64,000 nucleotides of DNA, taken from the NCBI RefSeq assembly GCF_902729425.1, contig NZ_CACVCH010000001.1, positions 193,501-257,500 of the forward strand, written 5' to 3'. This DNA comes from Magnetospirillum sp. SS-4. GTDB taxonomy: Bacteria; Pseudomonadota; Alphaproteobacteria; Rhodospirillales; Magnetospirillaceae. Position 1 is the stretch's first letter, and every line of letters starts with the position of its first letter. Made by a program: the position numbers and the translations under genes. The notes under the pieces are model-generated. The model did no database searches. It was not told where the DNA came from and saw nothing but the letters and a program-made list of their open reading frames with translations. Positions 50,922 through 59,969 of this stretch are shown piece after piece.

Positions 50922-52355
50922 CTATGTCGCCGTGCCGCCCACCGTCAGGCCGTCCATGCGCAGCGTCGGCTGGCCGACCCCCACCGGCACCCCCTGGCCG
51001 TCCTTGCCGCAGGTGCCGATGCCGGGATCGAGTTCCAGGTCGTTGCCGATCATGGAGACGCGGGTCATCGCGTCGGGGCCGTTGCCGATCAGGGTGGCGC
51101 CCTTGACCGCCGGACCGATGCGGCCATTCTCGATCAGATAGGCCTCGGAGGCGGAGAACACGAACTTGCCGCTGGTGATGTCCACCTGGCCCCCGCCGAA
51201 ATTCACGGCGTAGATCCCCTTCCCGACCGAGGCGATGATCTCGCCCGGGTCCTTGCCGCCGGCCAGCATGAAGGTGTTGGTCATGCGTGGAATCGGGGCG
51301 TGGGCATAGGATTGCCGGCGACCGTTGCCGGTGGGCGCCACCCCCATCAGCCGGGCGTTCATGCGGTCTTGCAGATAACCCACCAGGATGCCGTCCTCGA
51401 TCAGAACGGTGCGCGACGAGGGCGTGCCCTCGTCGTCGATGGAAATGGAGCCGCGCCGGTCCGGAAGGGTGCCGTCGTCGATCACGGTGACGCCGGGGGC
51501 GGCGACCCGCTGGCCGATCTTGCCGGCGAAGGCGGAGGTGAGCTTGCGGTTGAAATCCCCCTCCAGCCCGTGCCCAACCGCCTCGTGCAGCATCACGCCG
51601 GGCCAGCCCGGCCCCAGCACCACGGTCATCTCGCCGGCCGGAGCCGGAATCGAGGCCAGGTTGACCTCGGCCTGGCGCAACGCCTCGTCCACCGCATGGC
51701 GCCAGTCGGCCGGCGCCATGACGCCACCATAGGTGATGCGCCCGCCCAGTCCATGGCCGCCGGTTTCCATGCGCTCGCCCTCGGCCAGCACCACGCTGAC
51801 GTTGAGCCGCACCATCGGACGGATGTCGGCGGCCAGCATGCCGTCGGGACGGATGATGCAGACTGCCTGCCACGCCCCCGACAGCGAGGCCGAAACCTGA
51901 CGGACGCGCGGGTCCCTGGCGCGGGCGTGGGCGTCGATCTCTTCCAGCAGCCTGACCTTGTCCTCGAACGGCACCAGCCCCAGCGGATTGAGCGAGGTAT
52001 AGAGCGGCCGGGCCAGCCGGTGCGGCCCCTGGGCCAGGTGGCCCGAGCGGCCGCCCCTGACGGCCCTCACCGTCTCTCCGGCGCGGCGGATGGCCTCCGG
52101 CGTCAGTTCGGTGGCGTGGGCGTAGGCGTGGGCCTCGCCCATCACGGCGCGCAGGCCGAAGCCCTGGGCGGTATCGAAGCTGGCGCTCTTGATCTGGCGG
52201 TCGTCGAGGACCACGGTCTCGGACTGCCGGTATTCCAGGAACAGTTCGCCATCCTCGGCTCCGGCCAGGGCGTCCTCCACCAGACGGCGGACCGCGGCCT
52301 CGTCGAGACCGGCGCGGTCGAAAAACAGCTCGTGGGCCATGGCGGAATGGGGCAT
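50922..52355 (-). CDS. tldD: Metalloprotease TldD
   Basis: A 477-residue TldD, the catalytic half of the TldD/TldE (PmbA) peptidase that trims unfolded peptides and modified peptide toxins. The zinc motif is HEAVGH in MLHEAVGHGLEGDF. The N-terminal regulatory half and C-terminal GNGPDAMTRVSMIGND are typical. AGGAG five bases before the ATG at 52355 decides the start. tldE/pmbA is not adjacent, which is usual in alphaproteobacteria. Confidence 0.95.
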   Translation of the reverse strand: MPHSAMAHELFFDRAGLDEAAVRRLVEDALAGAEDGELFLEYRQSETVVLDDRQIKSASFDTAQGFGLRAVMGEAHAYAHATELTPEAIRRAGETVRAVRGGRSGHLAQGPHRLARPLYTSLNPLGLVPFEDKVRLLEEIDAHARARDPRVRQVSASLSGAWQAVCIIRPDGMLAADIRPMVRLNVSVVLAEGERMETGGHGLGGRITYGGVMAPADWRHAVDEALRQAEVNLASIPAPAGEMTVVLGPGWPGVMLHEAVGHGLEGDFNRKLTSAFAGKIGQRVAAPGVTVIDDGTLPDRRGSISIDDEGTPSSRTVLIEDGILVGYLQDRMNARLMGVAPTGNGRRQSYAHAPIPRMTNTFMLAGGKDPGEIIASVGKGIYAVNFGGGQVDITSGKFVFSASEAYLIENGRIGPAVKGATLIGNGPDAMTRVSMIGNDLELDPGIGTCGKDGQGVPVGVGQPTLRMDGLTVGGTAT

Positions 52356-52433
52356 GGGGGCTCCTGCGGCAAGGTGGCGGCATCACGCCGGACAGTGTAG
52401 ATTCCAGCATCTCTCATCGGAGACATATGGGCA

Positions 52434-53729
52434 ATGATCGAGGCCGCGCCAATCCGCACCATCGGCTTTCGCGAACATTCCCAGCGCCGCGCCCTGGCCG
52501 GCGAGGTTCATGCGCGCCCCTATGAAACGCTGAGCGCTCCGGTGCGGGCCTCGCATCTGGCGCAGGTCGGAGCCTCGCCGGACGACGAGCGCGCCCATCT
52601 CGCCGTCCTGCTGGCCGGCCACGGTGCCGAACCGCCGGGCGATGGCGCCGCCTATCTCGTCCGCGACCTGGGCGGCCTGCGCCTGCGCTGGGAACGGCAT
52701 TCGGAATTCTCCACCTACACCGCGCTGCGCTTCGATCCGTTCGAAACCCCGTTCGCGGCCGGAGCCCTGGACCTGCTGCCCGCCGACTGGCTGGAGAGCC
52801 TGCCGGGCGAATTGCTGACCGGCGTCCACGTCGCGGTGGCCGGCGACCTGCCGGACGACCTCGGGCCGCTGTTCGACGGCAACCCCCTGATCGGTTCGCG
52901 CGTGCTGGGCGGGGCCGGCGAGGCCTGGACCGATTTCCGCCTGCACGCCGACGGTTTCGGCCGTTTCGCGGTGCGCGACCTGGGGCTGACGCGGGGCCAG
53001 ACCGGACGACTGGTCCAGCGGCTGCTGGAAATCGAGACCTACCGCATGATGGCGCTGCTGGCCTTTCCCCTGGCGCGGAAGGCGGCCGGCGAAATCGGCC
53101 GCGTCGACCGCGACCTGGGCGGCATCGTCACCCAACTGGCCGACCCGGCCGTCAGCCAGAACGACCGGGAATTGCTGGAGCATCTGACCCGTCTCGCCGC
53201 CGAGGCCGAGCATCTGGACGCCGCCACCAGCTTCCGCCTGTCGGCCGCCAAGGCCTACCACGCCATTGTCACCACCCGCATCGCCGAACTGCGCGAGGAC
53301 CGGATTCCCGGAATCCAGACCATCGCCGAATTCGCCGAACGCCGGCTGGGACCAGCCATGAAGACCTGCGAATCGGTTTCGGAACGCCAGCAATTGCTGT
53401 CGACGCGGGTATCCCGGGCCGGCGACCTGCTGCGCACCCGCGTCGATATCGCGCTGGAGGAAAAGAACCGCGACCTGCTCAATTCCATGAACCGCCGCGC
53501 CGAGCTTCAGCTGCGGTTGCAAGAAACGGTCGAGGGCCTGTCGGTGGTGGCCATCAGCTATTATCTGCTGGGCCTGCTGGGCGCCCTGGCCAAGGGGCTG
53601 AAATCGGCCGGACTGCCGGTGAACGTCGATCTGGCGGCCCTGGTCGGCCTGCCGGTGGTGGCCGGCGCGGTATGGCTGGGAGTGCGCCGCCTGCGCAAGG
53701 TCATCGTCCACAAGGACGGGGAAACGTGA
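52434..53729 (+). CDS. DUF3422 family membrane-associated protein
   Basis: A 431-residue conserved protein of unknown function. The N-terminal REHSQRRALAGEVHARPYETL and the central RWERHSEFSTYT are family hallmarks. A long helical region (about 240-375) is followed by two C-terminal transmembrane segments (about 375-395 and 400-418) and a short basic tail, so most of the protein faces the cytoplasm, anchored at its C-terminus. Alone between divergent tldD and the tRNA-Gly unit. Confidence 0.85.
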   Translation: MIEAAPIRTIGFREHSQRRALAGEVHARPYETLSAPVRASHLAQVGASPDDERAHLAVLLAGHGAEPPGDGAAYLVRDLGGLRLRWERHSEFSTYTALRFDPFETPFAAGALDLLPADWLESLPGELLTGVHVAVAGDLPDDLGPLFDGNPLIGSRVLGGAGEAWTDFRLHADGFGRFAVRDLGLTRGQTGRLVQRLLEIETYRMMALLAFPLARKAAGEIGRVDRDLGGIVTQLADPAVSQNDRELLEHLTRLAAEAEHLDAATSFRLSAAKAYHAIVTTRIAELREDRIPGIQTIAEFAERRLGPAMKTCESVSERQQLLSTRVSRAGDLLRTRVDIALEEKNRDLLNSMNRRAELQLRLQETVEGLSVVAISYYLLGLLGALAKGLKSAGLPVNVDLAALVGLPVVAGAVWLGVRRLRKVIVHKDGET

Positions 53730-53781
53730 CGTCGGCCGGGGCCGACATCCACAGCCCCCAGGCTTCCCCGGAAAAGCGAAA

Positions 53782-53804
53782 GGCCGGACACTGGGTCCGG
53801 CCTG
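53782..53804 (-). terminator. Terminator of tRNA-Gly, possibly shared with the DUF3422 gene
   Basis: Perfect 9-bp stem AGGCCGGAC / GTCCGGCCT with a five-base loop. On the minus strand it is followed by TTCGCTTTT, so it suits the tRNA; the plus-strand tail is weaker. Confidence 0.65.
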
Positions 53805-53834
53805 TCTCGTAACGCTTTGGCTTCTTTGGTCCGA

Positions 53835-53909
53835 TGGAGCGGGCGAAGGGATTCGAACCCTCGACCCCAACCTTGGCAAGGTTGTGCTCTACCCCTGAGC
53901 TACGCCCGC
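53835..53909 (-). tRNA. tRNA-Gly (anticodon GCC)
   Basis: The minus strand gives a complete cloverleaf: acceptor GCGGGCG / CGCCCGC, D arm with GCTCAGGGGTAGAGC, anticodon loop CTTGCCAAG (anticodon GCC), T arm with GGTTCGAATCC, discriminator T and encoded CCA. Confidence 0.96.
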
Positions 53910-53953
53910 TCTATCCGGCGTTTCCGTCCGCCCTGCGGCGTTCGGAGGCCCGG

Positions 53954-53981
53954 ATAATACGAAAAGTCGCGACCGACGCAA
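53954..53981 (-). promoter_or_regulatory. Promoter of tRNA-Gly
   Basis: On the minus strand TTGCGT (53981-53976) and TATTAT (53959-53954) with a 16-base spacer, about 45 bases before the tRNA 5' end. Confidence 0.6.
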
Positions 53982-54107
53982 GCACTTTTTCGCACGATGT
54001 TCCAGGCGGTGTTTCCGTGGCGGATTTCGGGGCTTTGCACTTGCCAGCCGGCGGGGGACGGTCCATCTATTGCGGGTCTGAGTGTTGAATGGAAACGAGC
54101 GACTGCC

Positions 54108-55025
54108 ATGGACCTGACTTTCAACGCCGGCGCCAAGCCCCCGGCGGGCAGCGCGGCCGCCGACCTGATCAAGGACGGCCGCACCGCGACCTTCGTCGCC
54201 GACGTCATCGAGGCCAGCCGCAAGGTGCCGGTGATCGTCGATTTCTGGGCGACATGGTGCGGCCCGTGCAAGCAATTGGGGCCGGCCCTGGAAAAGGCGG
54301 TCCTCGCCGCCAAGGGCGCCGTGCGCATGGTCAAGATCGACGTGGACAAGAACCAGGATCTGGCCGCCCAGTTGCGGGTCCAGTCGGTTCCCACCGTCTA
54401 CGCCTTCAAGGACGGCCGGCCGGTGGACGCCTTCACCGGCGCCGTTCCCGAAAGCCAGCTGAAACAGTTCATCCAGCGCCTGACCGCCGGGGCGGGGCCG
54501 TCGCTGGACGATTACGTCGCCGAGGCCAAGACCATCCTGGCCGAGGGCGACGCCCAGACCGCCGCCGGCATCTTTCAGCAGGTGTTGCAGCATGACCCAG
54601 ACAACGCCGCCGCCCTGGCCGGCCTGCTGCGCTGCCTGATGGCCCTGGGCGACACCGGGCAGGCGGAAGCCATGCTGGCCCAGGTGCCGCCCGAGATGGC
54701 CCGGCACGCCGACATCGCCGCGGTGCGCACCGCCATCGAACTGGCCCGCCATGCCGGCGAGGTTGGCGAGGCGGCCGATTTCCGCCGCCGGCTGGCCCAG
54801 AACGCCGACGATCATCAGGCCCGCTTCGACCTCGCCATGGCCTATTACGCCGGCAACGAGCCCGAGGCGGCCGTGGACGAATTGCTGGAGCTGTTCCGCC
54901 GCGACCGCGCCTGGAACGACGACGCCGCCCGCAAGCAGCTGGTCAAGATCTTCGAGGCGCTGGGCTTCACCCATCCGCTGGCGAAATCGGGGCGCTCGCG
55001 GCTGTCGACCCTGCTGTTTTCCTGA
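54108..55025 (+). CDS. cnoX: CnoX/YbbN-type thioredoxin with TPR domain
   Basis: A 305-residue protein: a thioredoxin domain (about 25-135) with active site WCGPCK (C51, C54) and a helical tetratricopeptide half (about 150-300). Chaperedoxins of this family protect substrates from oxidation and hand them to GroEL. Unlike the E. coli protein this one keeps both cysteines, so it may also reduce disulphides. The ATG at 54108 is chosen for the family N-terminus. First of a tight five-gene run. Confidence 0.9.
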   Translation: MDLTFNAGAKPPAGSAAADLIKDGRTATFVADVIEASRKVPVIVDFWATWCGPCKQLGPALEKAVLAAKGAVRMVKIDVDKNQDLAAQLRVQSVPTVYAFKDGRPVDAFTGAVPESQLKQFIQRLTAGAGPSLDDYVAEAKTILAEGDAQTAAGIFQQVLQHDPDNAAALAGLLRCLMALGDTGQAEAMLAQVPPEMARHADIAAVRTAIELARHAGEVGEAADFRRRLAQNADDHQARFDLAMAYYAGNEPEAAVDELLELFRRDRAWNDDAARKQLVKIFEALGFTHPLAKSGRSRLSTLLFS

Positions 55026-55036
55026 GGATCGTCCAG

Positions 55037-55690
55037 ATGGCCATGAATCGGCGCGCCCAAGCCGAGGACCTGCCGGCCGAACTTCCGGTCTTCGCCCTGT
55101 CCGGAACCATCCTGCTTCCCGGCGGCACCATGCCACTGATGGTGTTCGAACCCCGCTATCTCGCCATGGTCGACGACGCCCTGGGAGCCGGGCGGCTGTT
55201 CGCCCTGGTCCAGCCCCGGGACGATCTGGCCGGGGTGGCGCCCGGGCTGTACGACACCGGCTGCCTGGCCCGGATCACCGCGTTCGGCGAGACCGGCGAC
55301 GGCCGCTATCTGATCACCGTCGCCGGGCTGTCGCGCTTTCGCGTCAATGGCGAGACCGACGGCCGTTCCGGCTATCGCCGGGTCCTGGCCGATTACGCCC
55401 CCTTCGCCGACGACATCACCGGCGGCGACACCGGACCGGTCGAGCGCCAGCCGCTGCTGGCCATCGTCCGGAGCTATCTGTCCGGACTCGGCATGACCAC
55501 CGATCTGGCCCAGTTGGACAAGGCCACCGATTCGGAACTGGTGATCCGCCTCGCCATGGCCTGCCCGTTCATGCCGGCCGAGAAGCAGGCCCTGCTGGAG
55601 GTCCCCAGCCATGCCGAGCGCTGCCGGCTGATGACCGCCATGATTCAACGCGAGCTGCTGACCGAGTGTCACAGTTCCTCCATCCATTAG
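55037..55690 (+). CDS. LON substrate-binding domain protein
   Basis: A 217-residue stand-alone LON N-terminal domain. It starts LPVFALSGTILLPGGTMPLMVFEPRY, the hallmark of the family, and ends with a helical bundle (LDKATDSELVIRLAMACPF). No AAA+ or protease part is present. Such proteins are widespread in alphaproteobacteria next to YbbN-type genes and may recognise misfolded proteins; the function is not proven. Eleven bases after cnoX. Confidence 0.88.
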   Translation: MAMNRRAQAEDLPAELPVFALSGTILLPGGTMPLMVFEPRYLAMVDDALGAGRLFALVQPRDDLAGVAPGLYDTGCLARITAFGETGDGRYLITVAGLSRFRVNGETDGRSGYRRVLADYAPFADDITGGDTGPVERQPLLAIVRSYLSGLGMTTDLAQLDKATDSELVIRLAMACPFMPAEKQALLEVPSHAERCRLMTAMIQRELLTECHSSSIH

Positions 55691-55699
55691 GAGGGTCCG

Positions 55700-55897
55700 A
55701 TGTCCGAGCGCGCCGCCGCCGCATTCGACACCAAGCTGCTGGAGATTCTGGTGGCGCCCGGCACCCATGCGCCGTTGCGCTACGACGCCGCCGCCCAGGA
55801 GCTGATCGACGACAAGGCCGGGCTGGCCTATCCCATCCGCGACGGCATTCCCATCATGCTGGCCGACGAGGCCCGCTCGCTGGAGGACAAGGCATGA
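55700..55897 (+). CDS. Trm112/YcaR-like small protein
   Basis: A 65-residue protein of the Trm112 family ([17 protein letters not shown], then [20 protein letters not shown]). Family members act as small partners of methyltransferases or as stability factors. The CPxC-type zinc-binding cysteines usual at the first motif (CPVxKGPL) are replaced by APGTHAPL, so this is a zinc-less form. The stop overlaps the DUF971 gene start by four bases. Confidence 0.85.
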   Translation: MSERAAAAFDTKLLEILVAPGTHAPLRYDAAAQELIDDKAGLAYPIRDGIPIMLADEARSLEDKA

Positions 55898-56337
55898 CCA
55901 TCACCGAAAAGCCCTGGCCCGAGGAAATCAAGGTCGACAAGGCCGCCCGCACCCTGACGGTGCGGTTCTCCGACGGCAAGACCTTCGTCCTGCCCGCCGA
56001 GCTGCTGCGGGTGGAAAGCCCCTCGGCTGAGGTGCAGGGCCACAGCCCCAGCGAGAAGAAGCTGGTGGCCGGCCGCATGCACGTCGGCATCATCGGCGTC
56101 GAGCCGGTGGGCAATTACGCCGTCAAGCTGGTCTTCGACGACCTGCACGATTCCGGAATCTACACCTGGGACTATCTCCATGCCCTGGGCGAGCAACAGG
56201 ACGCCGTCTGGGCGGAATACCTGGAGGAGATGGCGGCGGCCGGCCTGTCGCGCGACCCGGCCCTCTCCAAGGCGCCACCGCCAAAATCCGGCGGCTGCGG
56301 CTCGGGCAAGGCGGCGGGAAGCTGCGGCTGCGGCTGA
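55894..56337 (+). CDS. DUF971 protein with Cys/Gly-rich tail
   Basis: A 147-residue protein with a DUF971 (gamma-butyrobetaine hydroxylase N-terminal-like) domain: [33 protein letters not shown], and [22 protein letters not shown]. The C-terminus [15 protein letters not shown] has three cysteines and could bind a metal. DUF971 proteins are linked to Fe-S and metal assembly by domain fusion, without a proven role. Four-base overlap with the previous gene; three bases before ybaK. Confidence 0.86.
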   Translation: MTITEKPWPEEIKVDKAARTLTVRFSDGKTFVLPAELLRVESPSAEVQGHSPSEKKLVAGRMHVGIIGVEPVGNYAVKLVFDDLHDSGIYTWDYLHALGEQQDAVWAEYLEEMAAAGLSRDPALSKAPPPKSGGCGSGKAAGSCGCG

Positions 56338-56340
56338 GCC

Positions 56341-56811
56341 ATGTCGAGAACGACCCGCGCCACCCAGGCGCTGGACCGGGCCGGCGTTGCCTATGAGGTC
56401 CATACCTACGCCTACGATCCCAGCGCCGGGCGGGTCGGACTGCATGCCGCCGAAAGCCTGGGGGTTTCCCCCGGCATCGTGCTGAAGACCCTGATGATCC
56501 TGCTGGACGGCAAGCCGGTCTGCGCCGTGATCCCCTCGGACCGCGAGGTGTCGATGAAGCGGCTGGCTGCGGCGCTGAAGGGCAAGTCGGCCGAAATGAT
56601 GAAGCCCGCCGACGCCGAGCGCCTGACCGGCTATCGTATCGGCGGCATATCGCCGTTCGGCCAGAAGCGGAGCGTTCCCACCGTGATGGAGCGGGACGCC
56701 CTGACGCTGGAACGGGTATTCCTCAACGGCGGGCAGCGCGGCGTCCAGGTCGCCGGCGCCCCCGAGGCGTTCCTGGCGGCGCTGAGGGCGGTGGCGGCCT
56801 CCATCGCCTGA
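56341..56811 (+). CDS. ybaK: YbaK/EbsC-type Cys-tRNA(Pro) deacylase
   Basis: A 156-residue editing enzyme that hydrolyses Cys-tRNA(Pro) made in error by prolyl-tRNA synthetase. Features are the lysine in VLKTLMI, the GYRIGGISPFGQ motif and the central SMKRLAAAL region. Size fits the stand-alone YbaK group. Last gene of the cnoX run. Confidence 0.9.
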   Translation: MSRTTRATQALDRAGVAYEVHTYAYDPSAGRVGLHAAESLGVSPGIVLKTLMILLDGKPVCAVIPSDREVSMKRLAAALKGKSAEMMKPADAERLTGYRIGGISPFGQKRSVPTVMERDALTLERVFLNGGQRGVQVAGAPEAFLAALRAVAASIA

Positions 56812-56886
56812 CGGCCTTGACCACGGGGGCATCTTCGTGCTGTTGATGCCGCCTCGATTTTATCACCAGCGCGGAAAGACCGGGAC

Positions 56887-58533
56887 GTGGATCGTTTGAC
56901 CCTGGGCTGGCGCCCTTATCTCCTTCTGACCTTGCTGTGCCTGTTCCTCTATCTGCCGGGGCTGGCGACGGTTCCGCCGCTGGACCGCGACGAATCCCGC
57001 TTCGTCCAGGCCACCCGCCAGATGCTGGAAACCGGTGATTTCGTCCGCATCCAGTTCCAGCAGGAGATGCGGGCCAAGAAGCCGGTGGGGGCCTACTGGC
57101 TGCAAGCCGCCAGCGTCAGCCTGTTCTCGGACAAGGCCAGCACCGAGATATGGCCCTACCGCCTGCCATCGGCACTGTCGGCCTGGGCGGCGGTGCTGAT
57201 GACCTTCGCCTTCGGCCGCTTCCTGTTCGGGCGCGAGACCGCCCTTGCGGGCGCCGCCCTGCTGGCCTCCTGCCTGATCCTGGTGGCCGAGGCGCATCAG
57301 GCCAAGACCGACGCCCTGCTGCTGGCCTGCGCCGTCGCCGCCCAGGGCGCGCTGGGCCGTTTCTACATGGCGTCCCGGGGCGAGGCGGCGACGCCCGGCC
57401 CGCTGGTCGCCCTGGTATTCTGGATCGCCATCGGCCTGTCCATCCTGGTCAAGGGACCGGTGATTCCCGCCGTCACCTTGCTGACCATCGCCGCCCTGCT
57501 GATCGCCGACAGGCGGGCGGCATGGCTGGTCGGGCTGCGTCCCATGACCGGAATCGCGGTCGCCGCCGCCATCGCCGCGCCATGGTTCGTGGCCATTTCC
57601 CAGGCCACGGGCGGCGCCTTCGTCGGCGAGGCGGTCAAGGCCGACCTGCTGCCCAAGCTGCTGGGAGCCCATGAAAGCCACGGCGGCTGGCCCGGCACCT
57701 ATCTGCTGCTGGCGGCGGTCACCTTGTGGCCGGGTTCGCTGCTGCTGTGGCCAGCCCTGACGGCGGCCTGGCGTGAACGCCTGCGGCCGCAGGTCCGCTT
57801 CTGCCTCGCCTGGATCGTCCCGGCCTGGCTGATGTTCGAGATCGTGCCGACCAAATTGCCCCACTACGTGTTGCCGACCTTTCCCGCCCTCACCCTGCTG
57901 ATGGCGGCGGCGGTGGTCGGCGCCGCTCCCAGCCTGTTCGGACGCGGCGCCAAGATCTGGTACGGCCTGTGGTCGCTGGTGGCGCTGGCGCTGGCGGCGG
58001 CGGTGGTGATCGCGCCGCAGCAATTCGGTCCCGGCTTCGCGCTGATCAGCATTCCATCCGCCCTGGCCATCGCCGGCACGGGCCTGCTGGCGGCGTGGCT
58101 GGCGGTGAAGGAACGCCTGCGCCCCGCCGTCATGGCCCTGACGGTGACGGCGGTCACCGCTTTCCAGGTGGTGTTCGCCGGGGTGATGCCCCAGCTCGAC
58201 GCCCTGTTCATCAGCCGCGCCGCCGCCGAGCTGGTGGCCCAGCGCCCCCATCGCGGCGCCGTGGTGGTGGCCGGCTATGCCGAACCCAGCCTGGTGTTCC
58301 TGCTGGGCACCGACACGGTGCTGACCAGCGGCCCCAACGCAGCCAATCACCTGAAGAACGGCCCCGCCGCCCTGGTGCTGGTGGCCGACCGCGAGGAACA
58401 GGCGTTCTTCGCCCATGCCGCCGCCAATTCGATCCGGCCGGTGGTGGTGGGTCTGGTCAAGGGCTTCAACTATTCCCGCGGCAAGAAGGTGACGCTGACC
58501 GCCTACGCGGTGGAAGGCAAGGAAGAGAAGTGA
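56887..58533 (+). CDS. ArnT-like membrane glycosyltransferase (GT39/PMT family)
   Basis: A 548-residue polytopic protein with about 11-12 helices and the catalytic acidic pair in PLDRDESRFVQATRQML near residue 34. It belongs to the ArnT/PMT family that moves sugars from undecaprenyl phosphate to lipid A or other acceptors in the periplasm. The start is GTG at 56887. The stop overlaps the PAP2 gene start (GTGA), a pair typical of lipid A or cell-surface glycan modification. Donor sugar unknown. Confidence 0.85.
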   Translation: MDRLTLGWRPYLLLTLLCLFLYLPGLATVPPLDRDESRFVQATRQMLETGDFVRIQFQQEMRAKKPVGAYWLQAASVSLFSDKASTEIWPYRLPSALSAWAAVLMTFAFGRFLFGRETALAGAALLASCLILVAEAHQAKTDALLLACAVAAQGALGRFYMASRGEAATPGPLVALVFWIAIGLSILVKGPVIPAVTLLTIAALLIADRRAAWLVGLRPMTGIAVAAAIAAPWFVAISQATGGAFVGEAVKADLLPKLLGAHESHGGWPGTYLLLAAVTLWPGSLLLWPALTAAWRERLRPQVRFCLAWIVPAWLMFEIVPTKLPHYVLPTFPALTLLMAAAVVGAAPSLFGRGAKIWYGLWSLVALALAAAVVIAPQQFGPGFALISIPSALAIAGTGLLAAWLAVKERLRPAVMALTVTAVTAFQVVFAGVMPQLDALFISRAAAELVAQRPHRGAVVVAGYAEPSLVFLLGTDTVLTSGPNAANHLKNGPAALVLVADREEQAFFAHAAANSIRPVVVGLVKGFNYSRGKKVTLTAYAVEGKEEK

Positions 58534-59318
58534 GCCCGCTGGACAACGCCGTCGTGGCCTGGGAACGCGGCGCCGGCCGCGTGGCGGAATACTGGCGGCG
58601 CAGCACCGGATTCCGCGGAGGCCTGGCCCGCCAGTGGGCACGCACAATCCGCCGGCCGCTGACCTGGATGACGGTCTATGCCGCCGTCCTGATCGTCCTG
58701 GGCTATGTCGGGCTGGACCGGCCGCTGGCCCTGTGGCTGAAGACCCAGGTGGGCGGCGAGTTCGAGGGTTTTCTCAAGACCGTCACCCATCTTGGGCTGG
58801 CCGGCCTGTGGCTGGTGCCGTCCGGCCTGCTGTGGATCGCCATCATGCTGGCGTGGCGGGCGGCGCCGCTGCTGGAGATACGGACGCGCCTCGGCCGCGC
58901 CGCCTGGATTCCCGCCTTCGTCTTCCTGTCGGTGGCGGTGTCCGGCCTGATCAATCTCGCCCTCAAGAACGGGCTGGGACGCTATCGCCCCCGCGCCCTG
59001 TTCGAGGACGGGATCTACGGCTTTGCTCCGCTTACCCACGGCTATCTCACCAACTCGTTCCCGTCCGGCCACACCCAGGCCGCCTTCGCCGCCATGACCG
59101 CCCTGATGCTGGTGTTTCCCCGCTATGACGCCCTGTTCATGCTGGTGGCCGTGCTGGTGGCCGCCTCGCGGGTGCTGACCACGGTCCATTTCCTGTCGGA
59201 CGCGGTGATGGGGGCCTGGCTGGGGGTGGTGGTGACGGTGCTGCTTCACCGCCTGCTGGCCCGTCGCGGCATCGATGTGCGGCTTCGCTTCGAGCGCGAC
59301 CGCCGCCTGATCGAGTAG
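58530..59318 (+). CDS. PAP2-family membrane phosphatase
   Basis: A 262-residue phosphatase with about six helices. All three PAP2 motifs are present: KNGLGRYRPR, the PSGHT motif in NSFPSGHTQAAF, and SRVLTTVHFLSD. It should dephosphorylate lipid A, undecaprenyl pyrophosphate or a related lipid. The GTG start at 58530 overlaps the upstream glycosyltransferase stop, so the two act in one unit. An N-terminal amphipathic stretch of about 40 residues precedes the core. Confidence 0.9.
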   Translation: MSPLDNAVVAWERGAGRVAEYWRRSTGFRGGLARQWARTIRRPLTWMTVYAAVLIVLGYVGLDRPLALWLKTQVGGEFEGFLKTVTHLGLAGLWLVPSGLLWIAIMLAWRAAPLLEIRTRLGRAAWIPAFVFLSVAVSGLINLALKNGLGRYRPRALFEDGIYGFAPLTHGYLTNSFPSGHTQAAFAAMTALMLVFPRYDALFMLVAVLVAASRVLTTVHFLSDAVMGAWLGVVVTVLLHRLLARRGIDVRLRFERDRRLIE

Positions 59319-59327
59319 AACGCCCGG

Positions 59328-59969
59328 TCAGGCCGGAACCGGAAGCAGCCCCGTATTCATGTCGGCGAGATCGAGCGCCATGCGGACCAGCGCCGACAGG
59401 CTGTCGGCCGCCATCTTTTCCATGACGCGGGCGCGGTGGATTTCGACCGTCCGCACGCTGATGCCAAGTTCCACGGCGGCGGCCTTGTTGGGCAGTCCCT
59501 GGACCACCAGCATCATGACCTCGCGTTCCCTGGGGGTCAGGGTGACGAAGCGGGACTGGATGTCGGCGCGGCGGCAGCGTTCCAGATAGGCCCTGCGGCC
59601 ATGATCGAGGGCACAGCGCACGCTGCGGAGGAACAGTTCGTCGTCGAACGGCTTTTCGATGAAGTCGGCGGCGCCTTCCTTGAGGGCCTGCACCGCCATG
59701 GGAACATCGGCGTGGCCGGTGATCACCACCACCGGCATCTCGAACCCCTTGTCCTGGAGATGGCGCAGCAGGCGGAGCCCGCCCATGCCCGGCATGCGGA
59801 CGTCGGCGACGATGCATCCCGGCTCCGCCCGGTGGCTTTCCACCCGGGCCAGGAACGATTCGGCGTCGGCGTGGGCGACGGCGCTCATCCCGGCGGCATC
59901 CAGCAGCATGATCAGGGAATCCCGCACGCCCATGTCGTCGTCGATGACGTAAACCGTCCCGTCGGTCAT
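59328..59969 (-). CDS. FixJ/NarL-family response regulator (pair 2)
   Basis: A 213-residue regulator: receiver domain with phosphoacceptor D56 (IVADVRMPGM), the acidic pocket YVIDDD and the lysine in EKPF, then a LuxR-type HTH (LTPREREVMMLVVQGLPNKAAAVELGIS split across 143-172). Its start overlaps the stop of the MASE1 kinase by four bases, so that kinase is the obvious partner. Likely to activate genes in response to an energy or redox signal; targets unknown. Confidence 0.9.
   Translation of the reverse strand: MTDGTVYVIDDDMGVRDSLIMLLDAAGMSAVAHADAESFLARVESHRAEPGCIVADVRMPGMGGLRLLRHLQDKGFEMPVVVITGHADVPMAVQALKEGAADFIEKPFDDELFLRSVRCALDHGRRAYLERCRRADIQSRFVTLTPREREVMMLVVQGLPNKAAAVELGISVRTVEIHRARVMEKMAADSLSALVRMALDLADMNTGLLPVPA

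Noticed and set aside
56863-58647. A 594-codon minus-strand frame opposite the ArnT-like gene
   Set aside because: Gln/Gly/His-rich antisense translation of a clear membrane glycosyltransferase; no ribosome-binding site or family match.
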